A DNA stretch of 64,000 bases from positions 1 to 64,000 of the forward strand of contig NZ_JADIKC010000012.1 of the NCBI RefSeq assembly GCF_016905005.1, in the 5' to 3' direction. The notes beneath the pieces were generated by a model that did not search any database, had not been told where the DNA came from, and saw only the letters and a list, made by a program, of their open reading frames with translations. This DNA comes from Dyella kyungheensis. Its GTDB lineage: Bacteria > Pseudomonadota > Gammaproteobacteria > Xanthomonadales > Rhodanobacteraceae. Shown piece by piece: positions 1 to 8,710 of this stretch; the stretch's first letter is position 1, and each line of letters starts with the position of its first letter. The position numbers and the translations under genes were made by a program.

Positions 1-63
1 TGCCTTGCCCACCATGATCGCACCTCGCTCTTCGGCGCTTAGATGGTTGTAGTGCCGACCCAT
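1..63 (-). CDS. IS30-type transposase, N-terminal fragment (runs off left edge)
   Basis: Only the first 21 codons are inside the window. They begin MGRHYNHLSAEERGAIMVGK, which I recognise as the N-terminus of IS30-family DDE transposases, where a helix-turn-helix precedes the catalytic core. A strong Shine-Dalgarno (GGGAGGTG on the minus strand, 68-75) lies 4 bases before the ATG at 63 and fixes the start. The catalytic part lies outside the window, so I cannot tell whether the element is intact. No terminal inverted repeat could be identified in the bases to its right. The neighbouring sequence is a dispersed repeat. Confidence 0.75.
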   Translation of the reverse strand, partial: MGRHYNHLSAEERGAIMVGKA

Positions 64-109
64 GCATCACCTCCCAAAGGGCGTTGCACTTGATATTAGA
101 GACTGCCTT

Positions 110-305
110 ACTTTTCTTTGGGCAAGCAAAGAAAAGTGACTCGGCCCGCGGCAGCGGCACGGAAGCCCGCGGCAGGCGAGCCAGATCGCGATAACGCGAC
201 AACCAAACACCGAGGCTCTGGATCCGGCGTACGCCGGGATGACGAGCTAGGGAGCGTTCCCGCGAGCACCCGCCCCTCACCCCAACCCTCTCCCCGGAGG
301 GAAGA
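110..305. repeat. Dispersed Xanthomonad-type repeat with hairpin head
   Basis: The stretch begins with a perfect 11-bp inverted repeat (ACTTTTCTTTG, loop GGCAAG, CAAAGAAAAGT; 110-137). It ends with a block holding GCGTTCCCGCGAGCACCCG and CCCTCACCCCAACCCTCTCC (262-300). The same head, a middle piece (GGAAGCCCGCGGCAGGCGAG) and the same tail recur in the same order at 20095-20365. No gene is visible here. It occupies the gap between the IS30 fragment and the hypothetical gene at 323-1078. Confidence 0.8.
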
Positions 306-322
306 GGGAGCAAAGCAAGGCG

Positions 323-1078
323 TCACTCCGGCCAGCGAAACTCCACAAACGTATTGTTGAAATCCGCATCTTCCAGGCCGCCACCCAGAGTGGCTACCAA
401 CGTCATCCCGTCAGCCTCCAACTCCTGGCCTTCGGCGAACCGCGCCCCCAGCGCCTCCAGTTCCACCAGGCGCTCACACAACAAACCCGCGCGATCGCTA
501 TCGGCTTCGGGAATGTTGCGAATGCTGATATCCGGACGGCCAAACTTGCGCATGCCGCGCGTGTGCACCCAGTAATTCCCGTTCTTCTCCGTATCGCGCA
601 GGATCAACAGGTGATTGCGGATCGGCGCACCATCGCGCACCACGAAGTGACGGCGCCAGGTATCGGCGTCATAGAGGTTAAGCGTTTGCGGATCGAGGAT
701 GGCGACGCCACCCATGTCGAGCAGCGCGGCGAGTACGCCCAGCGTATCGCGCAGATAACCGGTGTCGGTGCTGTCGGGCAGCTGCCCGCGGATCACCAAT
801 ACTTCCGGTGCATCGATCGCCTGCCGGTAGGCTTCGGGGGCGCCGTCCTTGAACATGCGCCCGACACTGCCACGCAACGGATAGCCATCCCATTGGCGCA
901 ACTGCGCGTGGTTGTGGCTGGTCATCTCCACGCCGTCGGGCAGGCCTTCGCTGCCGTAGTCCAGCGACGGGGCCCGGCCCGACTGGAATTTTCCGAACAC
1001 GAAGAACTGCAACAGGATGTGTTCGTTGCTGGACTGCCAATGCGGGCGCTGCCAGGCGGGGAAAGGGATTTTGCTCAT
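323..1078 (-). CDS. Conserved-looking hypothetical protein, 251 aa
   Basis: Function unknown. The protein is acidic and has no signal peptide or membrane segment, so it should be cytoplasmic. A central stretch (about residues 95-175) has the pattern of a small alpha/beta domain, with GVLAALLDMGGVAILDPQT followed by a WRRHFV segment and a HTRGMRKFGRPDISIRNI segment. This weakly recalls the DUF4261-type fold, but I would not assign it. It lies 33 bp downstream of the thymidine kinase gene on the same strand, so the two may share a transcript. The 3' end abuts the dispersed repeat. Reading frame and codon use fit a real gene. Confidence 0.6.
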   Translation of the reverse strand: MSKIPFPAWQRPHWQSSNEHILLQFFVFGKFQSGRAPSLDYGSEGLPDGVEMTSHNHAQLRQWDGYPLRGSVGRMFKDGAPEAYRQAIDAPEVLVIRGQLPDSTDTGYLRDTLGVLAALLDMGGVAILDPQTLNLYDADTWRRHFVVRDGAPIRNHLLILRDTEKNGNYWVHTRGMRKFGRPDISIRNIPEADSDRAGLLCERLVELEALGARFAEGQELEADGMTLVATLGGGLEDADFNNTFVEFRWPE

Positions 1079-1111
1079 ACCGTTACCATTCCTTAGAGGG
1101 ATGCGAAGGAC

Positions 1112-1744
1112 TCAATGTCCCTCGCCCAGCGGCAGCACCGGCTGCTGCAGTTCGATCCTGCCGTGCCCTTCCGTAATGTTCTTGAACTCGGCGCGGCTCA
1201 CCGAGACATAGCGGTCGTTGCCGCCGATCTCAACCTGCGGGCCTTCGGTCACCGCACGGCCCTGTTCATCCACGCGCACCACCATGGTGGCCTTGCGGCC
1301 GGTGTGGCAGATGGTCTTGATCTCGTCCAGGTTGTCCGCCCAGGCAAGCAGGTAACGGCTGCCCTCGAACAGCTCGCCGCGGAAATCGGTGCGCAAGCCA
1401 TAGGCGAGCACCGGGATATTGAGCTTGTCCACCACGTCGCTCAGCTGCCACACCTGCGCCTTGCTGAGAAACTGCGCCTCGTCGACGAACACGCAATGCA
1501 GCGGGCCGCGGGCCGCGATATCTCCCTGCACCAGCGCAAGCAGGTCCTCCTCGCCGCTAAAGCGCACCGCATTCGCCTTCAGGCCGATGCGCGAGGCCAC
1601 CACGCCTTCGCCGTAGCGACTGTCCAGCGCCGGCGTGAGGATGAGCGTGCGCATGCCGCGCTCGTGGTAGTTGTAGGCGCTCTGCAGCAAGGTCGTGGTC
1701 TTGCCGGCATTCATCGCCGAATAATAGAAATAGAGCTTGGCCAT
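1112..1744 (-). CDS. tdk: Thymidine kinase (type II)
   Basis: Phosphorylates thymidine to dTMP with ATP in the cytosol (salvage pathway). The Walker A motif SAMNAGKT is at residues 9-16, the DEAQF Walker B/catalytic segment at 88-92 and the family motif [12 protein letters not shown] at about 115-126. The 210-aa length matches the bacterial family. The C-terminal zinc ribbon is degenerate. Where the E. coli enzyme has a CxxC pair, this one has C146 followed by H-T-G, and the second pair is replaced (VSVSRAEF), so structural zinc is probably lost. Next gene downstream on the same strand is an unknown 251-aa protein. The assignment is secure and the zinc loss is read directly from the sequence. 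Confidence 0.96.
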   Translation of the reverse strand: MAKLYFYYSAMNAGKTTTLLQSAYNYHERGMRTLILTPALDSRYGEGVVASRIGLKANAVRFSGEEDLLALVQGDIAARGPLHCVFVDEAQFLSKAQVWQLSDVVDKLNIPVLAYGLRTDFRGELFEGSRYLLAWADNLDEIKTICHTGRKATMVVRVDEQGRAVTEGPQVEIGGNDRYVSVSRAEFKNITEGHGRIELQQPVLPLGEGH

Positions 1745-1800
1745 GACGGTTCCTGTGGCGGGGCGCTGATGTTACCCGGTTGCCCTATCGCCTTCAGCGC

Positions 1801-3159
1801 CTATTCGCTGTCCAGCGGCGTGGTGCCGCCGGTGAATTGCGAGCGGGCCTGCGCCAGGCGCTCGTGCCGGTCGGCGCGCCAGCGACTCCAGTTGCGCAGG
1901 GAGAGGATCCGGTAGACGCCCTTGAATGCCAGGATGCGGCTCCAGACCTTGAACGAATCGAACACGTCGCCCGCCAGCATCGAGATGACGCCCTGCTCGA
2001 TCTGGAACGTATTGCGCGGTGAACTGAAGGCCTGGCGCATGATCGGCCCGTTGAAGCGGTAGATGAAGAACGCAAACCGCTTCATGCCGCGGCGCTGCCG
2101 ACGTTCCAGGCGACGCTGCAGAGCGACCTCGCGCGAAGGATCGCGCAACGCGGCATCCACCACCTCGACCGCCTGCTCCGCCCCGCTCATGGCCAGGTAC
2201 ACCCCGGAGGAAAACACCGGATCGAGGAAGGCGAACGCATCGCCGATCAGCACCCAGCCCGGACCCGCCATGCGTGTGGAGTCGTACGAGTAGTTGCCGG
2301 TCACGCGCACTTCGTTGTCGATCAACTCGGCGCGTTCGATGCGCTTCCACAGGGCGGGATTCTGGCGCAACGTTTCCAGCAGGAAATCCGTGGTGCGGCC
2401 GCGGCGCTGCTTGAGGTAACCGGGCCAGCACACCGCGCCCACGCTCATCACGCCATCGGGCAGCGGAATCATCCACATCCAGCCGTAATCGAAGCGGTAG
2501 ATGCTGATGTTGCCGGCGTGCTCGCCGGGCCGCGCTTCCGCGCCGCGGAAATGGCCGAAGATCGCCGCGCTCTGATGTTCGGCATTCTTGCGCTTGAGCT
2601 TCTTCTTGCTGGAGAGGAAGGCATCGCGGCCCGAGGCATCCACCACATAGCGCGCGCGAATGCTGTACGGCTCGCCCTGGTCGCGGCTCACCTGCACGCG
2701 CCAGTCGCGCGTGCCAAGCTCTTCCACGCTGCGTACTTCGTGACCTTCGCGCGCATCGGCGCCGTTCTGCGCGGCATGGCGGAACAGCATTTCATCGAAA
2801 TCCTGCCGCCTCACCTGGTACGCATGCGGCGGGCTGCGACCCAGCGCACGCGCGAATTCGAAGGTGATGTAGCCCTCCTCGTTATCGGCTTCGAAATCGG
2901 CGCCCGGCTTGAACACGCCCAGCGCGCGAACCTTGTCCATCACACCCAGCCGCTCGAAGATCGGCAGGTTCATCGGCAGCAGCGATTCGCCGATGTGAAA
3001 GCGCGGATGACGATCTTTTTCCAAGGCAATGACGCGATAACCGCGCCGCACCAGCAAGGTGGCGGCCGTGCTACCCGCAGGGCCGCCGCCAATCACCACC
3101 ACGTCACACTGATCGTGGACTTCCGAAGTCGCCTCTATCACATCCCATCCCCACGCCAT
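1801..3159 (-). CDS. FAD-dependent oxidoreductase of the flavin halogenase type
   Basis: 452-aa flavoprotein. A Rossmann dinucleotide motif VVVIGGGPAGSTAATLLVRR lies at about residues 21-40, the IGESLLP segment typical of halogenase/geranylgeranyl reductase-like flavoproteins at about 57-63, and GWVLIGDAFAFLDPVFSSG (FAD ribityl/phosphate contact) in the middle. The segment YGWMWMIPLP contains W-x-W-x-I-P, the signature that separates flavin-dependent halogenases from monooxygenases. Such enzymes use FADH2, chloride or bromide and O2. No partner flavin reductase or biosynthetic cluster is next to it, so the substrate is unknown. The first 15-20 residues before the Rossmann strand make the start uncertain. 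It could instead be a non-halogenating relative such as those in Xanthomonad pigment clusters. Confidence 0.8.
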   Translation of the reverse strand: MAWGWDVIEATSEVHDQCDVVVIGGGPAGSTAATLLVRRGYRVIALEKDRHPRFHIGESLLPMNLPIFERLGVMDKVRALGVFKPGADFEADNEEGYITFEFARALGRSPPHAYQVRRQDFDEMLFRHAAQNGADAREGHEVRSVEELGTRDWRVQVSRDQGEPYSIRARYVVDASGRDAFLSSKKKLKRKNAEHQSAAIFGHFRGAEARPGEHAGNISIYRFDYGWMWMIPLPDGVMSVGAVCWPGYLKQRRGRTTDFLLETLRQNPALWKRIERAELIDNEVRVTGNYSYDSTRMAGPGWVLIGDAFAFLDPVFSSGVYLAMSGAEQAVEVVDAALRDPSREVALQRRLERRQRRGMKRFAFFIYRFNGPIMRQAFSSPRNTFQIEQGVISMLAGDVFDSFKVWSRILAFKGVYRILSLRNWSRWRADRHERLAQARSQFTGGTTPLDSE

Positions 3160-3217
3160 GTCCCATCCGCATTATGGCCGCGCGGCGCCGGCCATGGGAC
3201 ATCGCGCGGTGGATTGT

Positions 3218-4018
3218 TCAGCCCCGCGGCTGCGAATCGGGCGTGGGCGAGAACTGCAACGGTGCGCCCACTTCGACATTCCCCTGCAACGGGCCCTTGA
3301 AGCGCCACTGCAGGTCCTTCAGGTGGAGGTAGTCGTCCGCCGACCACGCCGCGCTGCTGTAGTACTGGCTCAGCTGCGCGATGTTGTTGTCGTTGAGGTA
3401 GCCTCTGACGCTGCCTCCAAAGGCCGTGCCCACCCCACCCAGCGAGCGGGCAACGACGCCATTGCCCACGTAGCCCGTGTGGCTGCCGGTGGCTTGCAGG
3501 GCGACGCGGGACAATTCGGCCGCCAGATGTTGCTGGCCCCGCTCGTCCGAGTATTCGTCGTAGATCTGCTTACCCACCGCGATGGCTTCGTCGCGCTCGG
3601 ACGGACTCAGGCGGTTCCAGTAGAGCTCGCGCTGGATCAGCAGGTCGTGGTAACCGCGATCGGCGGCAAGATCCATCCATGCGTAGGCCCGCGGACGATC
3701 GACCGAGGTGCCCTCGCCGTTCCAGTACATCGTGGCCACCATGGCCTCGGAAGGCTTGTCGCCATACCGCGCCGCCGAGGTAAACATCTCGAGCGCCCGC
3801 TTCTTGTCGCCCGCCTTGTAGGCGTCTGCGCCAAGGGTTCGGAAATAGAGATCCGAGTGGTGCTCGATCACGCCGGGCTCGGCCAGCGCCTGCTCCAGCA
3901 CACCGAGCTGCCTGAGGTCCTCCGGATGTGCGGCCGGATCCGATGTCTGCGCCATGCTCCATCCCGGCGCGGCCGCCAGCATGGCGATACAAAGACTGCA
4001 CAGGACTGCCTTGGTCAT
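3218..4018 (-). CDS. Secreted Sel1-like repeat protein A
   Basis: Start chosen at MTKAVLC because AAGGAGAG lies 7 bases upstream and a clear signal peptide follows (cleavage near SMAQ-TSD); an upstream in-frame ATG at 4084 has no such support. The mature protein has a Sel1/TPR-like stretch: AGDKKRALEMFTSAARYGD, then MYWNGEGTSVDRPRAYAWMDLAADRG. The C-terminal third (YLHLKDLQWRFKG) has no family I know. Predicted periplasmic. It is a paralogue of the next gene upstream on the same strand (4145-4882): same order of motifs and the same ending block 'YL.(L/V)KD(L/V)QW'. Sel1 proteins usually act as interaction scaffolds; the partner here is unknown. Confidence 0.8.
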   Translation of the reverse strand: MTKAVLCSLCIAMLAAAPGWSMAQTSDPAAHPEDLRQLGVLEQALAEPGVIEHHSDLYFRTLGADAYKAGDKKRALEMFTSAARYGDKPSEAMVATMYWNGEGTSVDRPRAYAWMDLAADRGYHDLLIQRELYWNRLSPSERDEAIAVGKQIYDEYSDERGQQHLAAELSRVALQATGSHTGYVGNGVVARSLGGVGTAFGGSVRGYLNDNNIAQLSQYYSSAAWSADDYLHLKDLQWRFKGPLQGNVEVGAPLQFSPTPDSQPRG

Positions 4019-4144
4019 ATCACGCTCTCCTTGGTGATCCGACGCTGCCGGGCGGCCAAAGCCAGACACGCCGGGGACATACACGCTCGATCAAGCCACA
4101 ACACCAGCCTGCTGGCGATCGATCCGCCGCCGCGGTGTGCCGGG

Positions 4145-4882
4145 TCACGCGGCCGGCCGCGTCGAGTTGGCCCTAGGCGGTTCAACGGGCTCGGGATCGC
4201 CCACGTTGACACGGCTGTTCATCTGCAGCCCCCACTGCACGTCCTTGACCTGCAGGTACTCGGCGGTGTTCATGTGCAGCGCCTTGTCGTACTTGCTGAA
4301 GTCTTGCACTGTGTTGTCCCCGTACGAAGCGGTGACGGTGCCTACCCAGCCGACGTGACTGCCGGTGACCTGCGCGCGGCTGGAACCGATCTCCAGGGTG
4401 AGGCGTTTGGCGCCGGCGACATCGCCGTAGTCGGCATCGAGTGTCGGGCGCAGCTGCGCCGCCTTCGCGCGTTCGGCATCGCTCAATTGATCCATGTAGA
4501 GCTGTCGCTGGCGCTGCAGCTCGGGATAGCCGCGACTGGCGGCAAGGTCCATCCACGCGTAGCCGAGCGCACGGTCCTTGGCCACGCCATCGCCCGTCCA
4601 GTACATGATGCCCACCAGGGCCTGCGAGGTCTTGTCGGCATAGCGGGATGCCAGACGGAAGTAGTGGAAGGCATCGCGACGGCGACCCTCGCGATAGGAT
4701 TCCATGCCCTTGTTGCGATAACGCAGGTCGCTGTGGGCGTCGACAAACAGGGGCGATTCCATGCCGCCGAGCAGCTCGGTGCTGCGTTTGATGTCGGTGG
4801 CGTCGTCGGCCTGCTGCGCCGATGCATGCCCCGCCCACGCGAGCACCAGGATCACCATGCCCATGACCGCCAGTCTGCCCAT
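4145..4882 (-). CDS. Secreted Sel1-like repeat protein B
   Basis: 245 aa. The start at 4882 (MGRLAVMGMVILVLAWAGHA) gives a good signal peptide with cleavage after HASA. The mature part has GRRRDAFHYFRLASRYADK and MYWTGDGVAKDRALGYAWMD repeats, the Sel1 pattern, and a C-terminal block YLQVKDVQWGLQ shared with the paralogue 126 bp downstream. The frame stays open far upstream on this strand across the rep gene, but that part is antisense to rep and is not coding. Predicted periplasmic; role unknown. The pair probably arose by tandem duplication followed by divergence. The gene is divergent from rep, whose start is at 5003. Confidence 0.8.
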   Translation of the reverse strand: MGRLAVMGMVILVLAWAGHASAQQADDATDIKRSTELLGGMESPLFVDAHSDLRYRNKGMESYREGRRRDAFHYFRLASRYADKTSQALVGIMYWTGDGVAKDRALGYAWMDLAASRGYPELQRQRQLYMDQLSDAERAKAAQLRPTLDADYGDVAGAKRLTLEIGSSRAQVTGSHVGWVGTVTASYGDNTVQDFSKYDKALHMNTAEYLQVKDVQWGLQMNSRVNVGDPEPVEPPRANSTRPAA

Positions 4883-5002
4883 CTCACGCTCCCGTGATGC
4901 GCGGGTGGCGGCACTGCGCGACCCGTGGCTGGAGGCAGCATAGCCTGCTTTGGGCGAGGGCGCTCTGTTACCATCGGGCGCCGTCCAGCGATCGCGCCAA
5001 CC

Positions 5003-6985
5003 ATGCTCAATCCCCAACAATTGGCCGCCGTAGAGCACTGTGACGGGCCACTGCTGGTGTTGGCTGGCGCGGGCTCGGGCAAGACCTCGGTGATCACGCA
5101 GAAGATCGCGTATCTGATCGCCCGCAAGAAGCTGGCACCCGCGCGCATTGCCGCCATCACCTTCACCAACAAGGCCGCGAAGGAAATGCGCGAGCGCGTG
5201 GCCAAGCTGATCAGCAGCGAGGACGCCGCGGCGCTCACCGTGTGCACCTTCCACGCGCTGGGGCTGAAATTCCTGCAGATGGAGCATGTGCGCGCCGGCC
5301 TGCGCAAGGGCTTTTCGGTGCTCGATGCGGACGACAGCGAAGGCATCATCAAGGAACTGGCGCCCAAGGGCATCAAGCCCGATGTGTTGTTCGGCATCCG
5401 CAACCTGGTCAGTCGCGCCAAGAACGCGGGCTTGTCGCCGGAAGAGGCGCTGGCCGCCGCGCGCAGCCCGCGCGAGCTGGACGCCGCCACCATCTACGAG
5501 CTGTACCAGGCGCGTCTCAACGCGTTCAACGCGGTGGATTTCGACGACCTGATCCGCCTGCCGCTGCGTATCCTCGAAAGCGACGAGGAATGCCGCACCG
5601 TGTGGCGCGAACGCCTGCGCTATCTGCTGGTGGACGAATACCAGGACACCAACGACGCGCAGTATCGGCTGCTGAAGGCGCTGGCCGGCGAGCGCGGCAG
5701 CTTCACCTGCGTGGGCGACGACGACCAGTCGATCTATGCATGGCGCGGCGCGAATCCGGAGAACATCGACCAGCTCGGCAAGGACTGGCCCAGCCTGCGC
5801 GTGATCAAGCTGGAACAGAACTACCGTTGCGGCAAGCGCATCCTTCGCGCGGCCAACAAGCTGATCGCCCACAACCCGCATCTGCACGAAAAGAAGCTGT
5901 GGAGCGAGCACCCGGAAGGCGCGCAGATCCGCGTGCTGGAGTGCAAGGAAAACGAACACGAAGCCGAGCGCGTGGCCGCCATTGCCGCCTCGCTGGCGGA
6001 AAAGCACAAGGCGCGCTGGCACGACATCGCCATCCTCTACCGGGGCAATTTCCAGGCGCGTCCGCTGGAAAAAGCGCTGCGCCTGGCGCGCGTGCCCTAT
6101 CACCTGTCCGGTGCGCTGAGCTTTCTCGATCGCGCGGAAGTGAAGGACCTGCTCTGCTACTTCCGCCTGCTCACCAATCCCAGCGATGACGCGGCCTTTC
6201 TGCGCGTGGTGAACGTACCCAAGCGCGAGATCGGTTCCACCACGCTGGAGAAACTCGGCGAGATCGCCCAGACACGTCACGCACCCTTGCTGGATGCCGC
6301 ACGCAGCGATGCCGTGCTGCGCCAGCTTTCCCCGCGCCCAGCCTCCGCACTCGCCTCGTTCACCCAGCTGATGGACGAACTGCGCAGCGCCTCGCTGCAC
6401 CAGAGCGCGGCCGACCTGGTGGAAACCGTGCTGCAACGCACGGGCTACGCGGCCCACGTGGCGGCCAGCACCACCGACGCCACGCTGCGCGAGCGCCGCC
6501 TGGGCAACCTGCGCGAATTGGCCGACTGGTTCCGCGCCATGCAGCGCAACGACAACACCACCGGCGACCTGGCCGCCCAGCTCGCCCTGCTCACCCATGC
6601 CGACCGCGACGAACCGGGCAATGCCGTGCGCATGATGACGCTGCACGCCGCCAAAGGACTGGAGTTCCGCTTCGTCTTCATCGTCGGCTGCGAGGAAGGC
6701 ACGCTGCCGCACGACGGCGCCATCGACGAGGGGCGTATCGACGAGGAGCGGCGCCTGATGTACGTGGGCATCACCCGCGCGAAGGAGATGCTCACGCTGT
6801 CCTGGTCGGCCAAGACCAAGCGCTACGGCGAAGTGCACAGCAACCAGCCCAGCCGCTTCCTGCACGAGCTGCCGCAGGACGACCTGCACTGGCAAGGCAA
6901 GGATCCGGAGGCGGACAAGGAAGTGGTGCGCGAGACGGCCCAGTCGCATATGGCGAAGATTGCGGCGATGCTGGCGGGCGGCTGA
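5003..6985 (+). CDS. rep: ATP-dependent DNA helicase Rep (UvrD/PcrA superfamily 1A)
   Basis: 660 aa, close to E. coli Rep (673). It unwinds DNA 3' to 5' and helps replication forks pass protein blocks. Motif I AGAGSGKT is at residues 21-28, motif II DEYQDTN follows around residue 210, then GDDDQSIYAWRGA (motif III), QNYRCGKRIL (motif IV) and VRMMTLHAAKGLEFRFVF (motif V), with GITRAKEMLTLSWS at the motif VI position. The start MLNPQQLAAVEH was chosen because family members begin the Q-motif immediately; an in-frame ATG at 4925 would add an unrelated tail overlapping the divergent gene's control region. UvrD is excluded by the Rep-type N-terminus and length. Confidence 0.95.
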   Translation: MLNPQQLAAVEHCDGPLLVLAGAGSGKTSVITQKIAYLIARKKLAPARIAAITFTNKAAKEMRERVAKLISSEDAAALTVCTFHALGLKFLQMEHVRAGLRKGFSVLDADDSEGIIKELAPKGIKPDVLFGIRNLVSRAKNAGLSPEEALAAARSPRELDAATIYELYQARLNAFNAVDFDDLIRLPLRILESDEECRTVWRERLRYLLVDEYQDTNDAQYRLLKALAGERGSFTCVGDDDQSIYAWRGANPENIDQLGKDWPSLRVIKLEQNYRCGKRILRAANKLIAHNPHLHEKKLWSEHPEGAQIRVLECKENEHEAERVAAIAASLAEKHKARWHDIAILYRGNFQARPLEKALRLARVPYHLSGALSFLDRAEVKDLLCYFRLLTNPSDDAAFLRVVNVPKREIGSTTLEKLGEIAQTRHAPLLDAARSDAVLRQLSPRPASALASFTQLMDELRSASLHQSAADLVETVLQRTGYAAHVAASTTDATLRERRLGNLRELADWFRAMQRNDNTTGDLAAQLALLTHADRDEPGNAVRMMTLHAAKGLEFRFVFIVGCEEGTLPHDGAIDEGRIDEERRLMYVGITRAKEMLTLSWSAKTKRYGEVHSNQPSRFLHELPQDDLHWQGKDPEADKEVVRETAQSHMAKIAAMLAGG

Positions 6986-7062
6986 TCCTTTCCCGCCAGG
7001 GACGGTATCTCCGCCACCGCCGTCCCGTAGAATCGGTCGCGTGCATCCTGACTCGGAATACC

Positions 7063-8640
7063 ATGACCGACCCGGCTGACCTCTACGCCCAGCTCGTCCA
7101 GGCTTTCAACCAGCGACAGTGGCAACGCGCACGCGAACTTGCCGCCCGGTTGCTTCCCTTGGCGCCCGATCACGGGGGCGTCTACTACATCGCCGGCATC
7201 GCGTCGCTCGAACTCGGATTCATGCCGTATGCCCTTGGCCTGCTGCATAAGGCGACCGATCTCGAGCCGGGCCGTGCCGATTTCGCCGCGCAGTTCGCCA
7301 AGGCCCTGGCGATGGTGCGCCGCTCGAAAGAAGCGCTGGCTGTCGCCGACAGGGCCATGGCCTTGAAGCCCGGCGATCCGTTTAGCTTCGACACGCTGGG
7401 CACCGTCTACACGCAAAGCCATGCCCATGAGCGCGCGGCAGAGGCGTTTGGCGCTGCCTCCGAACTGGAGCCCAGGCAGGCCGCTTACCGCTTCAATCTG
7501 GCGACGTCGCTGGTAGCGAACGGCGACATGGATGCCGCGGAGCGCGCGCTGGAAACCTGCATCGCACTCGACCCCACGTTCTGGAAAGCGCATCTGACGC
7601 TGGCGCAACTGCGCAAGCAGGCGCCGGCCAGCAACCACACGGCCCGACTTGAGCTGCTCGCCGCAAGCCATCCTCGTGACGGAGACGCGCAGACCTACCT
7701 ACACATGGCACTCGCCAAGGAATACGAAGATCTCGGCGACTATGCCCGCGCGTTCGACAGCCTGACGCGAGGCAAGGCGCCAGGCAAGGCGATGGAGCGC
7801 TACACGCGCGCGGCGGACAAGGCGATCTTCGATGCCCTGATCGAATCGTTTCCCTCTCCGATGACCCACACCAACGGCGATCCGACCCACGAGCCCATCT
7901 TCGTGATCGGCATGCCGCGTTCCGGCACCACGCTGGTCGAGCGGATCATCTCCAGCCATCCGGACGTCTATTCGGCCGGCGAGCTGCAGAACTTCGGCGT
8001 GCTGGTCAAACGACTGAGCGGCAGCGCGACGCCGGAATTGTTCGACCTCGATACAGTTCGCCGTGCGCAGCAGCTCGACTGGGCCACGCTTGGTTCCGAA
8101 TACCTCGCCAGCACGCGGCCGGCGACCGGTCATCGTCCGCGCTTCATCGACAAGCTGCCGCACAACTTCCTCTACGCGGGACATATCGCGCACGCGCTGC
8201 CCCACGCGAAGATCATCTGCCTGCGACGCGATCCGGTGGACACCTGCCTGAGCAATTTCCGGCAACTGTTCGCTGCCCTGTCGTCGTACTACGGCTACTC
8301 GTTCGATCTGTTGGATACCGGCTTTCATTACCTCCAGTTCGAACGCATCATGGCTCACTGGAAGCGAGTGATGCCGGGACGCGTGCTGGAGGTTTCCTAT
8401 GAGGCGCTGGTCGACCACCAGGAGGAACGCTCGCGCGAGCTGCTGGCATTCTGCGGCCTGCCGTGGGATGAGCGATGCCTTCGCTTCGAAGCGAACGAGG
8501 CACCCGTCAACACCGCCAGCGCCGTGCAGGTACGAAGCTCGATCTACCGCACGTCGATGAAGCGCTGGAAGCGATACGAAGCGCAGCTTGGCCCCCTGCT
8601 CGACCTGCTGACCCAGGCGGGCGTGACGATCGAGCGCTAG
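7063..8640 (+). CDS. TPR-repeat sulfotransferase family protein
   Basis: 525 aa, cytoplasmic, no signal peptide. Residues about 1-200 are TPR-like helices with the usual A/G-x-Y/A-x-x-A rhythm (for example AAEAFGAASELEPRQAAYRFN). From about residue 277 comes a sulfotransferase domain with the PAPS-binding loop FVIGMPRSGTTLVERIISSH. Later segments are PRFIDKLPHNFLYAGHIAHA and AKIICLRRDPVDTCLSNFR (3'-phosphate binding loop). Members of this TPR-sulfotransferase group are common in proteobacteria; acceptors are mostly unknown. It lies alone between rep and the TonB receptor, with a terminator for the opposite strand just after it. Assignment to the fold is firm; the acceptor cannot be told. Confidence 0.9.
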   Translation: MTDPADLYAQLVQAFNQRQWQRARELAARLLPLAPDHGGVYYIAGIASLELGFMPYALGLLHKATDLEPGRADFAAQFAKALAMVRRSKEALAVADRAMALKPGDPFSFDTLGTVYTQSHAHERAAEAFGAASELEPRQAAYRFNLATSLVANGDMDAAERALETCIALDPTFWKAHLTLAQLRKQAPASNHTARLELLAASHPRDGDAQTYLHMALAKEYEDLGDYARAFDSLTRGKAPGKAMERYTRAADKAIFDALIESFPSPMTHTNGDPTHEPIFVIGMPRSGTTLVERIISSHPDVYSAGELQNFGVLVKRLSGSATPELFDLDTVRRAQQLDWATLGSEYLASTRPATGHRPRFIDKLPHNFLYAGHIAHALPHAKIICLRRDPVDTCLSNFRQLFAALSSYYGYSFDLLDTGFHYLQFERIMAHWKRVMPGRVLEVSYEALVDHQEERSRELLAFCGLPWDERCLRFEANEAPVNTASAVQVRSSIYRTSMKRWKRYEAQLGPLLDLLTQAGVTIER

Positions 8641-8655
8641 CAGCCGGCCTGAAAC

Positions 8656-8685
8656 AAAAAAACGGCCCCGACACGCGGGGCCGTT
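8656..8685 (-). terminator. Rho-independent terminator of the TonB receptor gene
   Basis: A perfect 9-bp stem AACGGCCCC / GGGGCCGTT (8661-8669 and 8677-8685) with a 7-base loop. Read on the minus strand it is followed by a run of seven T (A-run at 8656-8662). It stands 25 bp after the stop of the receptor gene. The stem could also slow transcription leaving the sulfotransferase gene, but the T-run serves the minus strand. Confidence 0.9.
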
Positions 8686-8710
8686 CCTCGACACATCGAT
8701 GTCCGGCGGC

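Noticed and set aside
118-360. Small open frames in the left dispersed repeat
   Set aside because: They fall wholly in repeated non-coding sequence and similar frames appear at the second copy only by repetition.
4883-6949. Very long open frame on the minus strand continuing upstream of the Sel1 protein B start
   Set aside because: It is antisense to the well-supported rep gene; composition and low-complexity His/Gln/Ala content are those of a GC-rich shadow frame.
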